Origin: Planctomycetota bacterium
Lineage (GTDB): Bacteria; Planctomycetota; UBA1135; UBA2386
Direction of reading: 5' to 3'
NCBI GenBank assembly: GCA_025459175.1
Contig: JALORC010000075.1
Location: 1 to 34,465, forward strand
DNA: 34,465 bases
How positions within the stretch are numbered: position 1 is the first letter of the stretch; each line of letters opens with the position of its first letter. Below, in pieces: positions 1 through 7,871 of this stretch. Under the pieces are notes generated by a model. That model was not told where the DNA came from, ran no database searches, and was given only the letters and a program-made list of their open reading frames with translations. Both the position numbers and the translations under genes were made by a program.

Positions 1-2645
1 GCAACCAGGGGATCAAAGACCTGGGTTCCAAGTTTCCGCAGCGCCTCCGCAGGGGCCCCCGATTCGCCGCGGATGGCTTGCACGTGCTCATCGAGAGTTT
101 CCCGCAGGCCAAGAGCCTGCTGCTTCAGTGTCCCATCTGGTGCGAGCACGAAGCCTACCAACCGGTCTTCCGATGTGAACTTGCCGGGCTGTGCCGGGTC
201 TGGAGTCCAATGCGTGTAGGTGACGATCGCTACGCCCGCTGTGCCCGGTGGGAGCTTGGCTGCAAGGGCGTCGACATTCGCGGGAACCCACTCGGGCTGA
301 CCAGCCAGCTCCCGCAGCTGTTTCGCGTATGTGTCGCGCTGAAACACGGATTCCGACAGGCTCGCGCCCGGGGCCCCACCGGGGACATCGGCAGGCTTGG
401 GGTTGCCATGTCGATTCGCTGCCGCTTGCACAGCTGACGCGGATTGGCGCAACAGCGACTCCAGCTCCGCCGCGCGCTTGGGATCGCACTGGCGCGCTCT
501 GGCAAGGTGCCGGTGCGCTCGTAGCTCTGCTGCACACATTGCCTGAGACGTCAGAAAGGCGGTCGTACTCACCTTTGCTTGTGCCGTTACCTCGCGCAAG
601 GGCAGGCTGAGTAGGCCCGAGATCACTCTGCGTTCGGCGCTTGCGATTGCGCTGAGTTCGCGTGGCGCCGCGATGGTCTTCGTCAAGCGTGCCATCGCTC
701 CCCGGCATGCTTGAAGTTGGAGTTCGAGAGCGCCAGCTAGGTCGCCCTCGGCAAGCTTGGTGGCAGCTAGGTTGCTGCGAGCCACGCGGAGATCAGGGTG
801 GTCGCTGGGAAGGTTCTTCAACAGGACCGCGAGCACCTTCTCTTGCAGCTCACGCGCGCCCGATAGGTCGCCTTGGACATACTTGGTTGCGGCTAGGATT
901 AGACGCGCCCTCTGCACTGTGGGGTGGTCTTCGGGGAGGGTCTTCACCAAGACCGAGAACTCCTTCTCTGCCAGCTCATGCGCGCCGGCTAGGTCGCCCT
1001 GGGCAAGCTTGGTACCGGATAGGTTTCCGCGCGCCACCTGAAGGTCGTGGTGGTTGTCGGGAAGGGTCTTCAACAGGACCGAGAGCACCTTCTCTTGCAG
1101 CTCACGCGCGCCAGCTAGGTCGCCCTGGGCACCTTTGGTAGCGGCTAGGTTTCCGCGCGCCACCTGCAGGTCAGGGTGATCGTCGGGAAGGGTCTCTAAC
1201 AGGACCGAGAGCACCTTCTCTTGCAGCTCACGCGCGCCAGCTAGGTCGCCTTGGCGATGCTTGGTAGCGGCTAGGTTTCCGCGCGCCACCTGCAGGTCAG
1301 GGTGATCGTCGGGAAGGGTCTCTAACAGGACCGAGAGCACCTTCTCTCGCAACTCACCCGCGCCAGCTAGGTCGCCTTGGCGTTGCTTGGTAGCGGCTAG
1401 AGTTTCGCGCGCCACCTGCAGGTCAGGGTGATCGTCGGGAAGGGTCTTCAACAGGACCGAGAGCACCTTCTCTCGCAACTCACCAGCACCAGCTAGGTCG
1501 CCTTGGGCAAACTTTATGACTGCTAGGCTTCTGCGCGCCACCCGGAGATCAGTGTGGTCGTTGGGAAGGATCCTCGATAAAATCGAGAGCACCTTCTCTT
1601 GCAGCTCACGCGAGCCAGCTAGGTCGCCTTGGCGATGCTTGGTAGCGGCTAGGTTTCCGCGCGCCCGCTGCAGGTCGGGGTGGTCGTTGGGAAGGATCTT
1701 TAATAAAACCGAGAGCACCTTCTCTTGCAGCTCACGCGCGCCAGCTAGGTCTCCTTGGCGATACTTGGTAGCGGCTAGGTTTCCGCGCGCCCGCTGCAGG
1801 TCGGGGTGGTCGTCGGGAAGGGTCTTCAACAGCGCCGAAAGCACCTTCTCTTGCAGCTCACGCGCGCCAGCCAGGTCTCCCTGGGCAAGCTTGGTGGCGG
1901 CTAGGTTGCCTTGTGCCACCTGAAGGTCGGGGTGGTCCTCGGGAAGGCTCTTCAGCAGGACCGAAAGCACCTTCTCTCGTAGCTCACGCGCGCCAGCCAG
2001 GTCTCCCTGGGCAAGCTTGGTGGCAGCTAGGTTGCCTCGCGCCACCTGAAGGTCGGGGTGGTCGTCGGGAAGGGTCTTCAACCGGACCGAAAGCACCTTG
2101 TCTCGTAGCTCCCGCGCTCCAGCTAGGTCGCCCAGGTCATGCTTGGTGGCGGCCAAGTTGCCTCGCGCCTCCTGCAGGTCGGGGTGGTCGTCGGGAAGGG
2201 TCTTCAACCGGACCGAAAGCACCTTGTCTCGTAGCTCCCGCGCGCCAGCTAGGTCGCCCAGGTCATGCTTGGTAGCGGCTAGGTTTCCGCGCGCCTTCTG
2301 CAGGTCTGGGTGGTCGTCGGGGAGTCGCTTCCCCCTAACGCGAACGCACACCAAGAAGGCTTCGTCTGCCGTCTGAACATCCCCAGCTGCATAGGCGACC
2401 GAGGCCAACCGCCAGACCAACTTCTCCGCGTCAGCCTCATCCTGCTCGGCTGCCGTCATGGACTCCACAACCGCCCGAGCTTGCTCGGTCGCTGTGCGGA
2501 CACCACCCCGGTCGCCAGCCTTCAGCAGCGACTCCGCTCGCTCGACCAGCTCCCGCAGCCGTTTCGCTGGAAGGGCCGCATCCTGAGCTGCGAGCTGCAG
2601 GCAACACAGGGCGGTTGCGACGACGGCGAGGCTAGGATTGTTCAT
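1..2645 (-). CDS. Exported TPR-CHAT protein (5' part; C-terminus off the left edge)
   Basis: The frame starts at ATG 2645 and stays open for 881 codons to the edge. I checked it for stops triplet by triplet. Residues 1-21 look like a signal peptide: a hydrophobic core with C14 and C15, ending LAAQ before D22. Residues about 82-650 are some 13 repeats of 42 residues, each carrying GDLAGAREL, KTLPDDHPDL and ARGNLAATK, which is the kinesin-light-chain type of TPR. A helical linker follows. From about residue 760 the sequence (AGVAIVTYTHW, RLVGFVLAPDGT, LRKLGTQVFDPL) matches the start of CHAT, a caspase-like cysteine protease domain. The catalytic His and Cys would lie beyond the window, so activity cannot be judged. 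TPR-CHAT proteins are known as proteases in cell-death and CRISPR-associated settings. An exported version is unusual. GGAG lies about 12 nt upstream of the ATG. Confidence 0.88.
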   Translation of the reverse strand, partial: MNNPSLAVVATALCCLQLAAQDAALPAKRLRELVERAESLLKAGDRGGVRTATEQARAVVESMTAAEQDEADAEKLVWRLASVAYAAGDVQTADEAFLVCVRVRGKRLPDDHPDLQKARGNLAATKHDLGDLAGARELRDKVLSVRLKTLPDDHPDLQEARGNLAATKHDLGDLAGARELRDKVLSVRLKTLPDDHPDLQVARGNLAATKLAQGDLAGARELREKVLSVLLKSLPEDHPDLQVAQGNLAATKLAQGDLAGARELQEKVLSALLKTLPDDHPDLQRARGNLAATKYRQGDLAGARELQEKVLSVLLKILPNDHPDLQRARGNLAATKHRQGDLAGSRELQEKVLSILSRILPNDHTDLRVARRSLAVIKFAQGDLAGAGELREKVLSVLLKTLPDDHPDLQVARETLAATKQRQGDLAGAGELREKVLSVLLETLPDDHPDLQVARGNLAATKHRQGDLAGARELQEKVLSVLLETLPDDHPDLQVARGNLAATKGAQGDLAGARELQEKVLSVLLKTLPDNHHDLQVARGNLSGTKLAQGDLAGAHELAEKEFSVLVKTLPEDHPTVQRARLILAATKYVQGDLSGARELQEKVLAVLLKNLPSDHPDLRVARSNLAATKLAEGDLAGALELQLQACRGAMARLTKTIAAPRELSAIASAERRVISGLLSLPLREVTAQAKVSTTAFLTSQAMCAAELRAHRHLARARQCDPKRAAELESLLRQSASAVQAAANRHGNPKPADVPGGAPGASLSESVFQRDTYAKQLRELAGQPEWVPANVDALAAKLPPGTAGVAIVTYTHWTPDPAQPGKFTSEDRLVGFVLAPDGTLKQQALGLRETLDEHVQAIRGESGAPAEALRKLGTQVFDPLV
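690..2400 (-). repeat. 126-bp tandem repeat array coding TPRs
   Basis: A unit recurs every 126 bp. The GCTAGGTCGCC-like core sits near 731, 857, 983, 1109, 1235, 1361, 1487, 1613, 1739, 1865, 1991, 2117 and 2243. Neighbouring units differ at only a few bases, many of them synonymous, and some adjacent units (around 1140-1390) are almost identical. No unit breaks the frame. This points to recent duplication or gene conversion within the TPR region of the TPR-CHAT gene. Confidence 0.93.
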
Positions 2646-3009
2646 GGGAGGGTTGTCTCCGAGCGAGTTTCGGCAGCATGTCCCACCAAGAGGCCGGATC
2701 GGACTCGTTGCACATGTAGAATCCGAGAATTTGCCACATAATCTCTGCCAGCTCCTTGGCGGGCTCCAATCGGCCGCTGGATCGGACATGGCGCCGCGAC
2801 CACCGGCTTCGAACAGCTCCTTGGTTAAGTGCTCCGGCTCGGATCCAGTGTTCGAAGGCCATGAAAGCTGCGGCGCTTCGCCGCGGCAGCGCATCGAGGG
2901 CCGCCACATAGCCGCGATGCACGGTGGCGGCCAGTGACTGGGAGCCGGGCCCGACGTCACCCGCTGCACAAGCCCAGCGTGCGCGGCAGATTGCGTGCTT
3001 GAGCGGCAC
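2632..3009 (-). CDS. Small hypothetical protein just upstream of the TPR-CHAT gene
   Basis: A 125-codon frame whose TAG lies 14 nt inside the start of the TPR-CHAT gene, so the two could be translationally coupled. The central part (FMAFEHWIRAG, LEPAKELAEIMWQILGF, SWWDMLPKLARR) reads like a helical soluble protein. The first 25 residues look less protein-like, so the true start may be internal. I do not recognise a family. It could be a helper of the TPR-CHAT protein, or a chance frame. Confidence 0.4.
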   Translation of the reverse strand: MPLKHAICRARWACAAGDVGPGSQSLAATVHRGYVAALDALPRRSAAAFMAFEHWIRAGALNQGAVRSRWSRRHVRSSGRLEPAKELAEIMWQILGFYMCNESDPASWWDMLPKLARRQPSHEQS

Positions 3010-3200
3010 CTCGGCAGACCTGGCGGAACACTTCCTCGACGATTACCTCGCCATGCCGTGCAACCAGCGGCAAGCGGCCGTCGACGAGGCTCGGCGAACG
3101 CACCCGAACTGGCCGAGGAACTCGGCCAGCGGCTCCGGCTGATGCCCGAGGCCCACCACGGCACGCAGCGTTTGGCCGGTGATCGGCACCGGCTACTTCT
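2960..3200 (+). pseudogene. Possible frameshifted fragment of a kinase-type N-terminal helical domain
   Basis: In one plus frame ADLAEHFLDDYLAMP and QRQAAVDEARRTHP can be read. After a one-base shift near 3100 the text continues as PELAEELGQRLRLM. Joined, this resembles the short helical segment that precedes many planctomycetal Ser/Thr kinases (leucine-rich, LxLPxxQR, then ELAEEL). No kinase follows, so at best this is a relic. It overlaps the minus-strand ORF ending at 3009, and both cannot be real over their whole length. Confidence 0.25.
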
Positions 3201-3269
3201 TTCCGCGCTCACTCACCCCTCTCGCGTCCAGGGGGCGGGGCAAGGTCCACGGACGGAACCCTGCGTTCG

Positions 3270-4022
3270 TCAGCGCAATCCCAAACGGCGCATGTCGCGC
3301 TTGGAGAGCTGGCGCTTGTCGATCGCGTAGACGTTGTCGAGCCCGTACAGCTCACGAGGCGACCTCGTGCTCAGCCCGGCGCGGTGGACCACGTCGACCA
3401 CTTTGACCCTGGCCCGCCAAGAGTTCGCGGCCTGCATCTCTCGCACGGTGATCCTCGGGATCGGGGCCAGCGTGACATCCCACCAGGCACCGTCCGCGAG
3501 GAGGTGGAGCTGGCGCGTTGCCGAGATCACGCGCATCCGCTGCCATCGTTCCTCGCCATCGACCGCCAGGGGACACCGACGGAGCCTCCGAGGCGACGGA
3601 TTCTCCGCCAGCAACCCCGTCGCGGGATCGACGAACAGCCGATGCCAGGAATGGCTCAGAAGCTTGGGGCCGAGCGCGGACGCCACCCAGACCTGGCCGC
3701 CGTCCGTCCAGGTCGTGATCGCAACGAAGTCGGGGATATGGTCGCGGACGTGCTTCTGGACAGCGCTGGTCAGCTTCACGTGCGAGCAGATTTCCGACCA
3801 GACATCGTCCCACGGCCGACCGACCTGAGCATGCAGGTAGCGCTGCAGCGGCCGCAGGTTCTCGTTGAGTTCTTTTTGACCGCCTCGGAGCCGCGCGTCG
3901 CGACGCACACCGATCACGACAGGCGGCGACTCACCCTCGTCGCGCAACGGCGGGCGATTCTCCAATCGGCAAGCGCCGACTCGTGCCCGCTCCACGATGA
4001 CCTTCGACATGTCGCTTCGCAT
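3270..4022 (-). CDS. Conserved hypothetical protein, about 250 aa
   Basis: I recognise the general pattern of an uncharacterised family seen in planctomycetal genomes: LNENLRPLQRYL, VGRPWDDVWSEIC, SAVQKHVRDHI, VDPATGLL and the C-terminal KRQLSKRDMRRLGL. No function is known to me. The longest frame begins at 4088. I prefer ATG 4022 because AGGG lies 5 nt upstream; ATG 4010 is an alternative. The protein is soluble with no signal peptide or membrane segment. It stands alone, transcribed towards the TPR-CHAT gene, with about 260 bp between. Confidence 0.7.
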   Translation of the reverse strand: MRSDMSKVIVERARVGACRLENRPPLRDEGESPPVVIGVRRDARLRGGQKELNENLRPLQRYLHAQVGRPWDDVWSEICSHVKLTSAVQKHVRDHIPDFVAITTWTDGGQVWVASALGPKLLSHSWHRLFVDPATGLLAENPSPRRLRRCPLAVDGEERWQRMRVISATRQLHLLADGAWWDVTLAPIPRITVREMQAANSWRARVKVVDVVHRAGLSTRSPRELYGLDNVYAIDKRQLSKRDMRRLGLR

Positions 4023-4733
4023 ACTTGCCCTAACTCGACGTGGAAACTCTGACGATCCGAGCCCGCGGACTCGGGTGGCGAACCGCAACTTTCCGTTCCG
4101 GGAGGACCCGGTGAGGCCGCTTTCCGTGCCGCGTGCAGGCCGATAGCGACACAGGGTGTCGGCGTCGCATGAGATTCGCTTTGTGCGGTCCCTTCGGGTC
4201 GTGAGCGGTCGCTCGAGTCGCGAGCCGTCCTGCCCTGTTCGGCCCCAGCCAGCACCGGCTATCCATGTTCATGCTGCGTTCGGTTGCAGGAGTGCGGCCA
4301 TCGGCTGCTTGCGGAGGACAAGCGATTCGATAGATGTGTCGGTCTGACCAGGCATTGAGTGCATTGCCGCACGACGGAGGCCTCGAGGCCTCATGAGCGT
4401 CGGCGGTGTGCACAACAGAGCAAGAGGTCCGAGGGAGAGCGGGTGCACAATCGGAGATGGAAAAATGCACCTCGTGGTAGGTTCGAGGGTGATTGAGGAG
4501 GGCCGTGACAGCATCCGATCGCTGGCAAGAACACGATCTGGTCGACAGCAAGGCATGGATCCGGGCTGCAAGGCGCCGGCAGGATCCGCGACTTGCACCG
4601 TGCGTCCGAGAGCCGCATCGGAGGTGGCGGTCGCATCTTGCGGAGAAGCCGAGGGTGCGAGGTTGCCGGTCGCTGTCGCGACAGGCTGTAAGCGCGCACC
4701 GGGTGAAATGGCACGGAACCGTCTCGCCGCACT
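4023..4733. other. Gene-poor stretch, about 700 bp
   Basis: Frames on both strands are short, rich in Arg, Ser and Cys, and show no family motif, so I call no gene. The only structure I see is a perfect 16-bp palindrome at 4377-4392 made of two GAGGCCTC units. It must contain the promoter of the minus gene ending at 3270. I see no tRNA or clear terminator. Confidence 0.6.
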
Positions 4734-5399
4734 TCACCGCGCGCGCATGTAGTCCCCAGGATCCTGACCGATCACGAACTGCCAGACCACCTCATAGAAG
4801 TTCGTCGCGCCGGTGACGGTCGGCTCACTGCCCAGTGCGAACGGCGGCGCACCGGTCAGCGAGGCGATGCCGAAGAACGGCCGCAGCCAGAACGCCAGCT
4901 GCCCGCCGACCAGCAGGTAGAGCAGCAGCCACAGCCCGACCAGCACCAGCGCCTGCTGTCGCGACAGGGCGTGGTCCCGCACGAGCAGCTGATGCTGCCG
5001 TTGCACGGCGAGCAGCCCGGCGATCGCGACCAGCACCATGTTGAGGCCGACGAACAACGGATAGCCGCCGAGGTCGCGCGGCCCGGGCAGCGGGGACGTC
5101 CTGGCGAGCAGCAGCACCGGCGGGCTGGTGCTGCCGAGCAGCACCGCGAGCGATCGCAGCAGTGCCGAACTGGTGCGCTGCACGGCGGCGAACGGCAGCG
5201 GCGCGCCGACGAAGCGGGCCGCGACGGTGGTCGAGAGCCCGCACAGCAGCGCGGTGCCGAGCAGCAGCAGCGGGAACTTCACCGCGCTGCGCCAGGCGTA
5301 GGTCAGGTTCTTGCCGGCGCCGATCGCGAAGCCGTAGGCGGCAGCGGCCAGCAGCGGCAGCGCGAGGTGGCTGACCCGCCCGACCCAGGCCGTGCGCAT
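4734..5399 (-). CDS. Yip1-like multi-pass membrane protein (downstream partner)
   Basis: 221 residues starting at ATG 5399. The TGA of the upstream gene shares one base with this ATG (TGATG), which indicates translational coupling. About five hydrophobic segments are visible. The region AYGFAIG ... AVKFPLLLLGTALLC resembles the YG-x-G and K-x-P-LLL signature of Yip1-like membrane proteins. A C-terminal extramembrane tail carries NFYEVVWQFVIGQDPG. Role unknown. Pairs of such proteins are common in Planctomycetota and may act in membrane organisation, but that is inference. Confidence 0.75.
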   Translation of the reverse strand: MRTAWVGRVSHLALPLLAAAAYGFAIGAGKNLTYAWRSAVKFPLLLLGTALLCGLSTTVAARFVGAPLPFAAVQRTSSALLRSLAVLLGSTSPPVLLLARTSPLPGPRDLGGYPLFVGLNMVLVAIAGLLAVQRQHQLLVRDHALSRQQALVLVGLWLLLYLLVGGQLAFWLRPFFGIASLTGAPPFALGSEPTVTGATNFYEVVWQFVIGQDPGDYMRAR

Positions 5400-6049
5400 C
5401 ACGCGAACAGCTCGATCGCCCGCGCCATCCGCACCGTGACGAACAGCAGCAGCGCCGACCACAACAACAGCAAGCCGCGGGAACGGAGCGCGCGCAGATC
5501 GCCGTTGGTGGATGTGCACAGCCCGAGCTGCAGCAACCCGGCCAACGCGGCCAGCGCCAGCATCCCGCGCGAGGCGGTGCCCGCGTCGATCAGGTCGCCG
5601 TTCTGCATCGTCAGCTGTAGGAACCAGCAGATCGGGGCGAGACCGAGTGTGAACAGCGAGGCCACTGCGGCGATGACCAGGGCCAGAGCCAGACTGTTGG
5701 CGGGGCCGCGGCGGATGCCGAGGTAGGCACCGAACACCTGCAGCGACGGCCAGCAGAGCAGCGTCGAGCCGCCGAACAGCGCCGCGATCTTCCACCACGC
5801 GGAGCCGCCCTGGGCGAGGCCGTACGGAACCGCGGCCAGCGCCGTCGCGAGCAGCAGCACGAGGCAAAGGGTCCACGGTGGGGCGACCCCGGCGACGGTC
5901 GCCGCCAGCCGTTCGCGTTCGGCCAGCAGCAGCTCGAAGGCGTGCCCCGGGTGGCGCAGCAGCGCGTGCAGTTCGCCGGCCGCGAACGGTTCGGCCGGCG
6001 GCGGTGGCTCCGGCGCGGGCGACGGGGTGTCGGGCATCGGGTCGGTCAT
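5399..6049 (-). CDS. Yip1-like multi-pass membrane protein (upstream partner)
   Basis: 216 residues from ATG 6049 (MTDPMPDTPS). A longer frame starts at 6124, but its extra residues run through a hairpin and look non-coding. A Pro/Glu-rich cytosolic N-terminus (about residues 1-25) is followed by a helix with LLRHPGHAFELLL and then about five membrane segments. YGLAQG ... WWKIAALFGGSTLLCWPSL fits the Yip1-like pattern of its downstream neighbour, to which it is coupled by TGATG. The ribosome binding site is weak. A perfect stem-loop lies 5 nt before the start codon. Function unknown. Confidence 0.75.
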   Translation of the reverse strand: MTDPMPDTPSPAPEPPPPAEPFAAGELHALLRHPGHAFELLLAERERLAATVAGVAPPWTLCLVLLLATALAAVPYGLAQGGSAWWKIAALFGGSTLLCWPSLQVFGAYLGIRRGPANSLALALVIAAVASLFTLGLAPICWFLQLTMQNGDLIDAGTASRGMLALAALAGLLQLGLCTSTNGDLRALRSRGLLLLWSALLLFVTVRMARAIELFA

Positions 6050-6054
6050 GCCAA

Positions 6055-6075
6055 CCACTTTGCGAAGCAAAGTGG
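6055..6075 (-). promoter_or_regulatory. Perfect 9-bp stem-loop in front of the Yip1-like pair
   Basis: CCACTTTGC, three bases, then GCAAAGTGG. The right arm on the minus strand ends 5 nt before ATG 6049, so the region where the ribosome would land is in or beside the stem. It could control translation or be an operator. There is no T run, so a terminator is less likely. Confidence 0.45.
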
Positions 6076-6124
6076 GCGTCGTCAATCCCCGACCCGGCGA
6101 TGGGGATGCGTTCCGTACATGCAA

Positions 6125-6178
6125 GGAGGCGGGTTGCCCCGCCTCCCGCGTGTTCGATCGGGCGCTCGAGGGAGCGCC
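6125..6178 (-). terminator. Two stem-loops after the porin gene
   Basis: Directly after the porin stop (6185) the minus strand meets GGCGCTC/GAGCGCC (6161-6178, 4-nt loop) and then GGAGGCGGG/CCCGCCTCC (6125-6146, 4-nt loop, 9 bp). Both are strong GC stems in intergenic DNA. Neither has a clear U tract, so the call as terminator rests on position and stem strength. Confidence 0.45.
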
Positions 6179-6184
6179 GCGCGA

Positions 6185-7423
6185 TCAGAACGTCAGCTGG
6201 AACAGCAGCGACAGGATGTGGTTGTTCTGGCTCGAGCCGCCCGTGGCCGGGTCGATGTCCTGCCACGTGTACTGCAGCTGCGTCTTGCAGGCGTGACCGT
6301 GGTAGAACGCGTTCACCACACCGCTGATCTCGGTGACGTCCGCGTCGACGCCGGCCACGAATGGGCTGCTGTCGGATTCGACCATGGCGACCCGGAGGCC
6401 GAGGCCCCACTGCATCGCGCTGTCGCCGCTCTTCGGCAGCAGGTAGCCACCGCTGACCGCCCAGCCCATCGGCTCGGTCTCGCCGGCGCTACCGGCGCCG
6501 TCGATTTCGTCGGTGCGGGTGTAGAACTCACCCAGCAGGTTGATGTTGTTCACCGTCCAGGCGGTGTTGACGTTGAACGTCGTGCTCTCGAGGTCGGGCT
6601 GGGCTCCAGCCGGCAACTGGCTGTTGCCGAGTGCCACACCGGCGCCGATCGTGCCCTTCAGCTCGGTGTCGCCGCTGCGGAAGTCACCCTGGCGCCAGTA
6701 CTCGGCCGTCTGCTCGCCGCCGAAGAAGTCGCCCAGGATGTCCCAGTTGACCGCGGCCACGTAGCTGAGCTCGTTGTCCGGGTTGCTGGCTTCCTCACCG
6801 CCGAACGCCGCTGCCGCGACCGGCGAGGCGTCGGTGTTCATCGCGCCGACCGCGAAGCGGATCGGCTTGTCCTTCTCCATCACCGAGCCGACCACCCAGG
6901 CGCCGCGGGAGCGGGCGTCGGCGAAGGCCTGCGAGGCGATCGAGCGATCGACGAACCACAGGCCGTGCACCCAGCCCGTCGACTCGAGGCCGAACATCGT
7001 CTTGCCCTGGCCGAGGCGGACGCCGACGCGGCCGTCGTCGCTGGTGCTGAAGTTGTACTGCGCGTAGGCATCCTTCAGGATGCTGTCGCCGTTGATGATC
7101 GGATCGCCGAATTCATCTTCGCCGATCGCGCCGCCGCTGTCGGCGAGGTCGAGCTGCAACCGGTAGATGATGTTCTTGCTGAAGGCGTGGCCGCGCAGCT
7201 GCGTGCGGGCGGTGCCGACATCGAAGCTGTTCGTGTCCGCGGCGTTCTCGTTGTTGGCGAACGACCAGCCGACCTGCACGAAGTTCAGCCAGTTGACGCC
7301 GAAGCTGTCACCGCCGTTGTACGTCAGACCGGAACCAGCCTTGGCGCTCCAACCTTCTTGGGCGACCAACAGGGACGTCGAGACAGCGAAGGCCAGCAGG
7401 CCGTAAGGGATCGACTTGCGCAT
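6185..7423 (-). CDS. Outer-membrane porin, OprP/phosphate-selective type
   Basis: 412 residues from ATG 7423 (MRKSIPYGLL). A signal peptide ends at LLVAQ before E. The rest alternates short polar and aromatic beta strands (LNFVQVGWSF, TQLRGHAF, YRLQLDLAD, VGVRLGQGK, AWVVGSVM, LLGEFYTRT, TQLQYTWQ) and ends in Phe (LLFQLTF), as beta-barrel proteins do. FGLESTGW after the GQGKTMF turn fits the OprO/OprP family. Predicted role is diffusion of small anions or nutrients across the outer membrane. GGAGGAG lies about 13 nt upstream, rather far. The gene has its own promoter and a structured leader. Substrate cannot be told from sequence. Confidence 0.85.
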   Translation of the reverse strand: MRKSIPYGLLAFAVSTSLLVAQEGWSAKAGSGLTYNGGDSFGVNWLNFVQVGWSFANNENAADTNSFDVGTARTQLRGHAFSKNIIYRLQLDLADSGGAIGEDEFGDPIINGDSILKDAYAQYNFSTSDDGRVGVRLGQGKTMFGLESTGWVHGLWFVDRSIASQAFADARSRGAWVVGSVMEKDKPIRFAVGAMNTDASPVAAAAFGGEEASNPDNELSYVAAVNWDILGDFFGGEQTAEYWRQGDFRSGDTELKGTIGAGVALGNSQLPAGAQPDLESTTFNVNTAWTVNNINLLGEFYTRTDEIDGAGSAGETEPMGWAVSGGYLLPKSGDSAMQWGLGLRVAMVESDSSPFVAGVDADVTEISGVVNAFYHGHACKTQLQYTWQDIDPATGGSSQNNHILSLLFQLTF

Positions 7424-7472
7424 GGATGTTTTTGAACTCCTCCCAGAAGGGATGCCGTTGGACGGCACCGGG

Positions 7473-7507
7473 GTGCGACGACAGTTTTCGTGGGTTGGTC
7501 GTCGCAC
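7473..7507 (-). promoter_or_regulatory. 10-bp inverted repeat in the porin leader
   Basis: GTGCGACGAC, 15 nt, GTCGTCGCAC: a perfect inverted repeat about 50 bp upstream of the porin ATG and just downstream of the proposed promoter, so it would be transcribed. A second small stem (TGCCGT/ACGGCA, 7453-7467) lies between it and the gene. It may be a leader hairpin or a repressor site. Confidence 0.45.
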
Positions 7508-7528
7508 TTGGAACCGCCTGAGTCAGCC

Positions 7529-7558
7529 AGAGTAGGCAGCTGGCCCGCGACGCGTCAA
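7529..7558 (-). promoter_or_regulatory. Sigma70-like promoter candidate for the porin
   Basis: On the minus strand TTGACG (7553-7558) is followed after 18 nt by TACTCT (7529-7534). The -35 is good and the -10 is poor. It would give a leader of roughly 100 nt that contains the inverted repeat at 7473-7507. Confidence 0.35.
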
Positions 7559-7559
7559 A

Positions 7560-7871
7560 AGAGTTTTCCACACGATCTCCCCATGACACCGAACGTTTGT
7601 TAGTGCCGACCCCAGGCGGGGCTGTAGCGATCGCACCAGGGGACATGCGGGGTCGAATGTGGAGAAAGTGCAGATTGCCCCCTGGATTCGAGGGTCTCGG
7701 GCGGTTTGGGGTTGGCGGAGTTTCGGGGCCTGCCGACCCCGGTTCGGGGTGGCGCCGGACTCGGGGTTTTTCTGCCTTGGCGCCAACTTTTCTTCGCCTG
7801 CAGGCCGATCGACAGCTGTTGGCTAGGATGCCAACCCGCCCACCGCACCGACTCGATCGGGGGGTCCCCAG
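7560..7871. other. Intergenic region between divergent porin and oxidoreductase genes
   Basis: About 310 bp with no convincing coding frame. It holds upstream sequence for both genes. A small stem ACCCCG/CGGGGT is visible near 7736-7752. I see no clear promoter for the plus-strand gene. Confidence 0.5.

Noticed and set aside
690..2400. Repeat array considered as CRISPR
   Set aside because: The unit is 126 bp, contiguous without unique spacers, and codes TPRs in one open frame.
4377..4392. 16-bp perfect palindrome GAGGCCTCGAGGCCTC
   Set aside because: One such palindrome is expected by chance in a window of this size, and it is not placed near a recognisable promoter or start.
5942..7435. 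Long plus-strand frame opposite the porin and Yip1-like genes
   Set aside because: It is antisense to genes with clear motifs, is rich in Arg, Val, Ala and Asp, and has no family signature. It is a GC-driven shadow.
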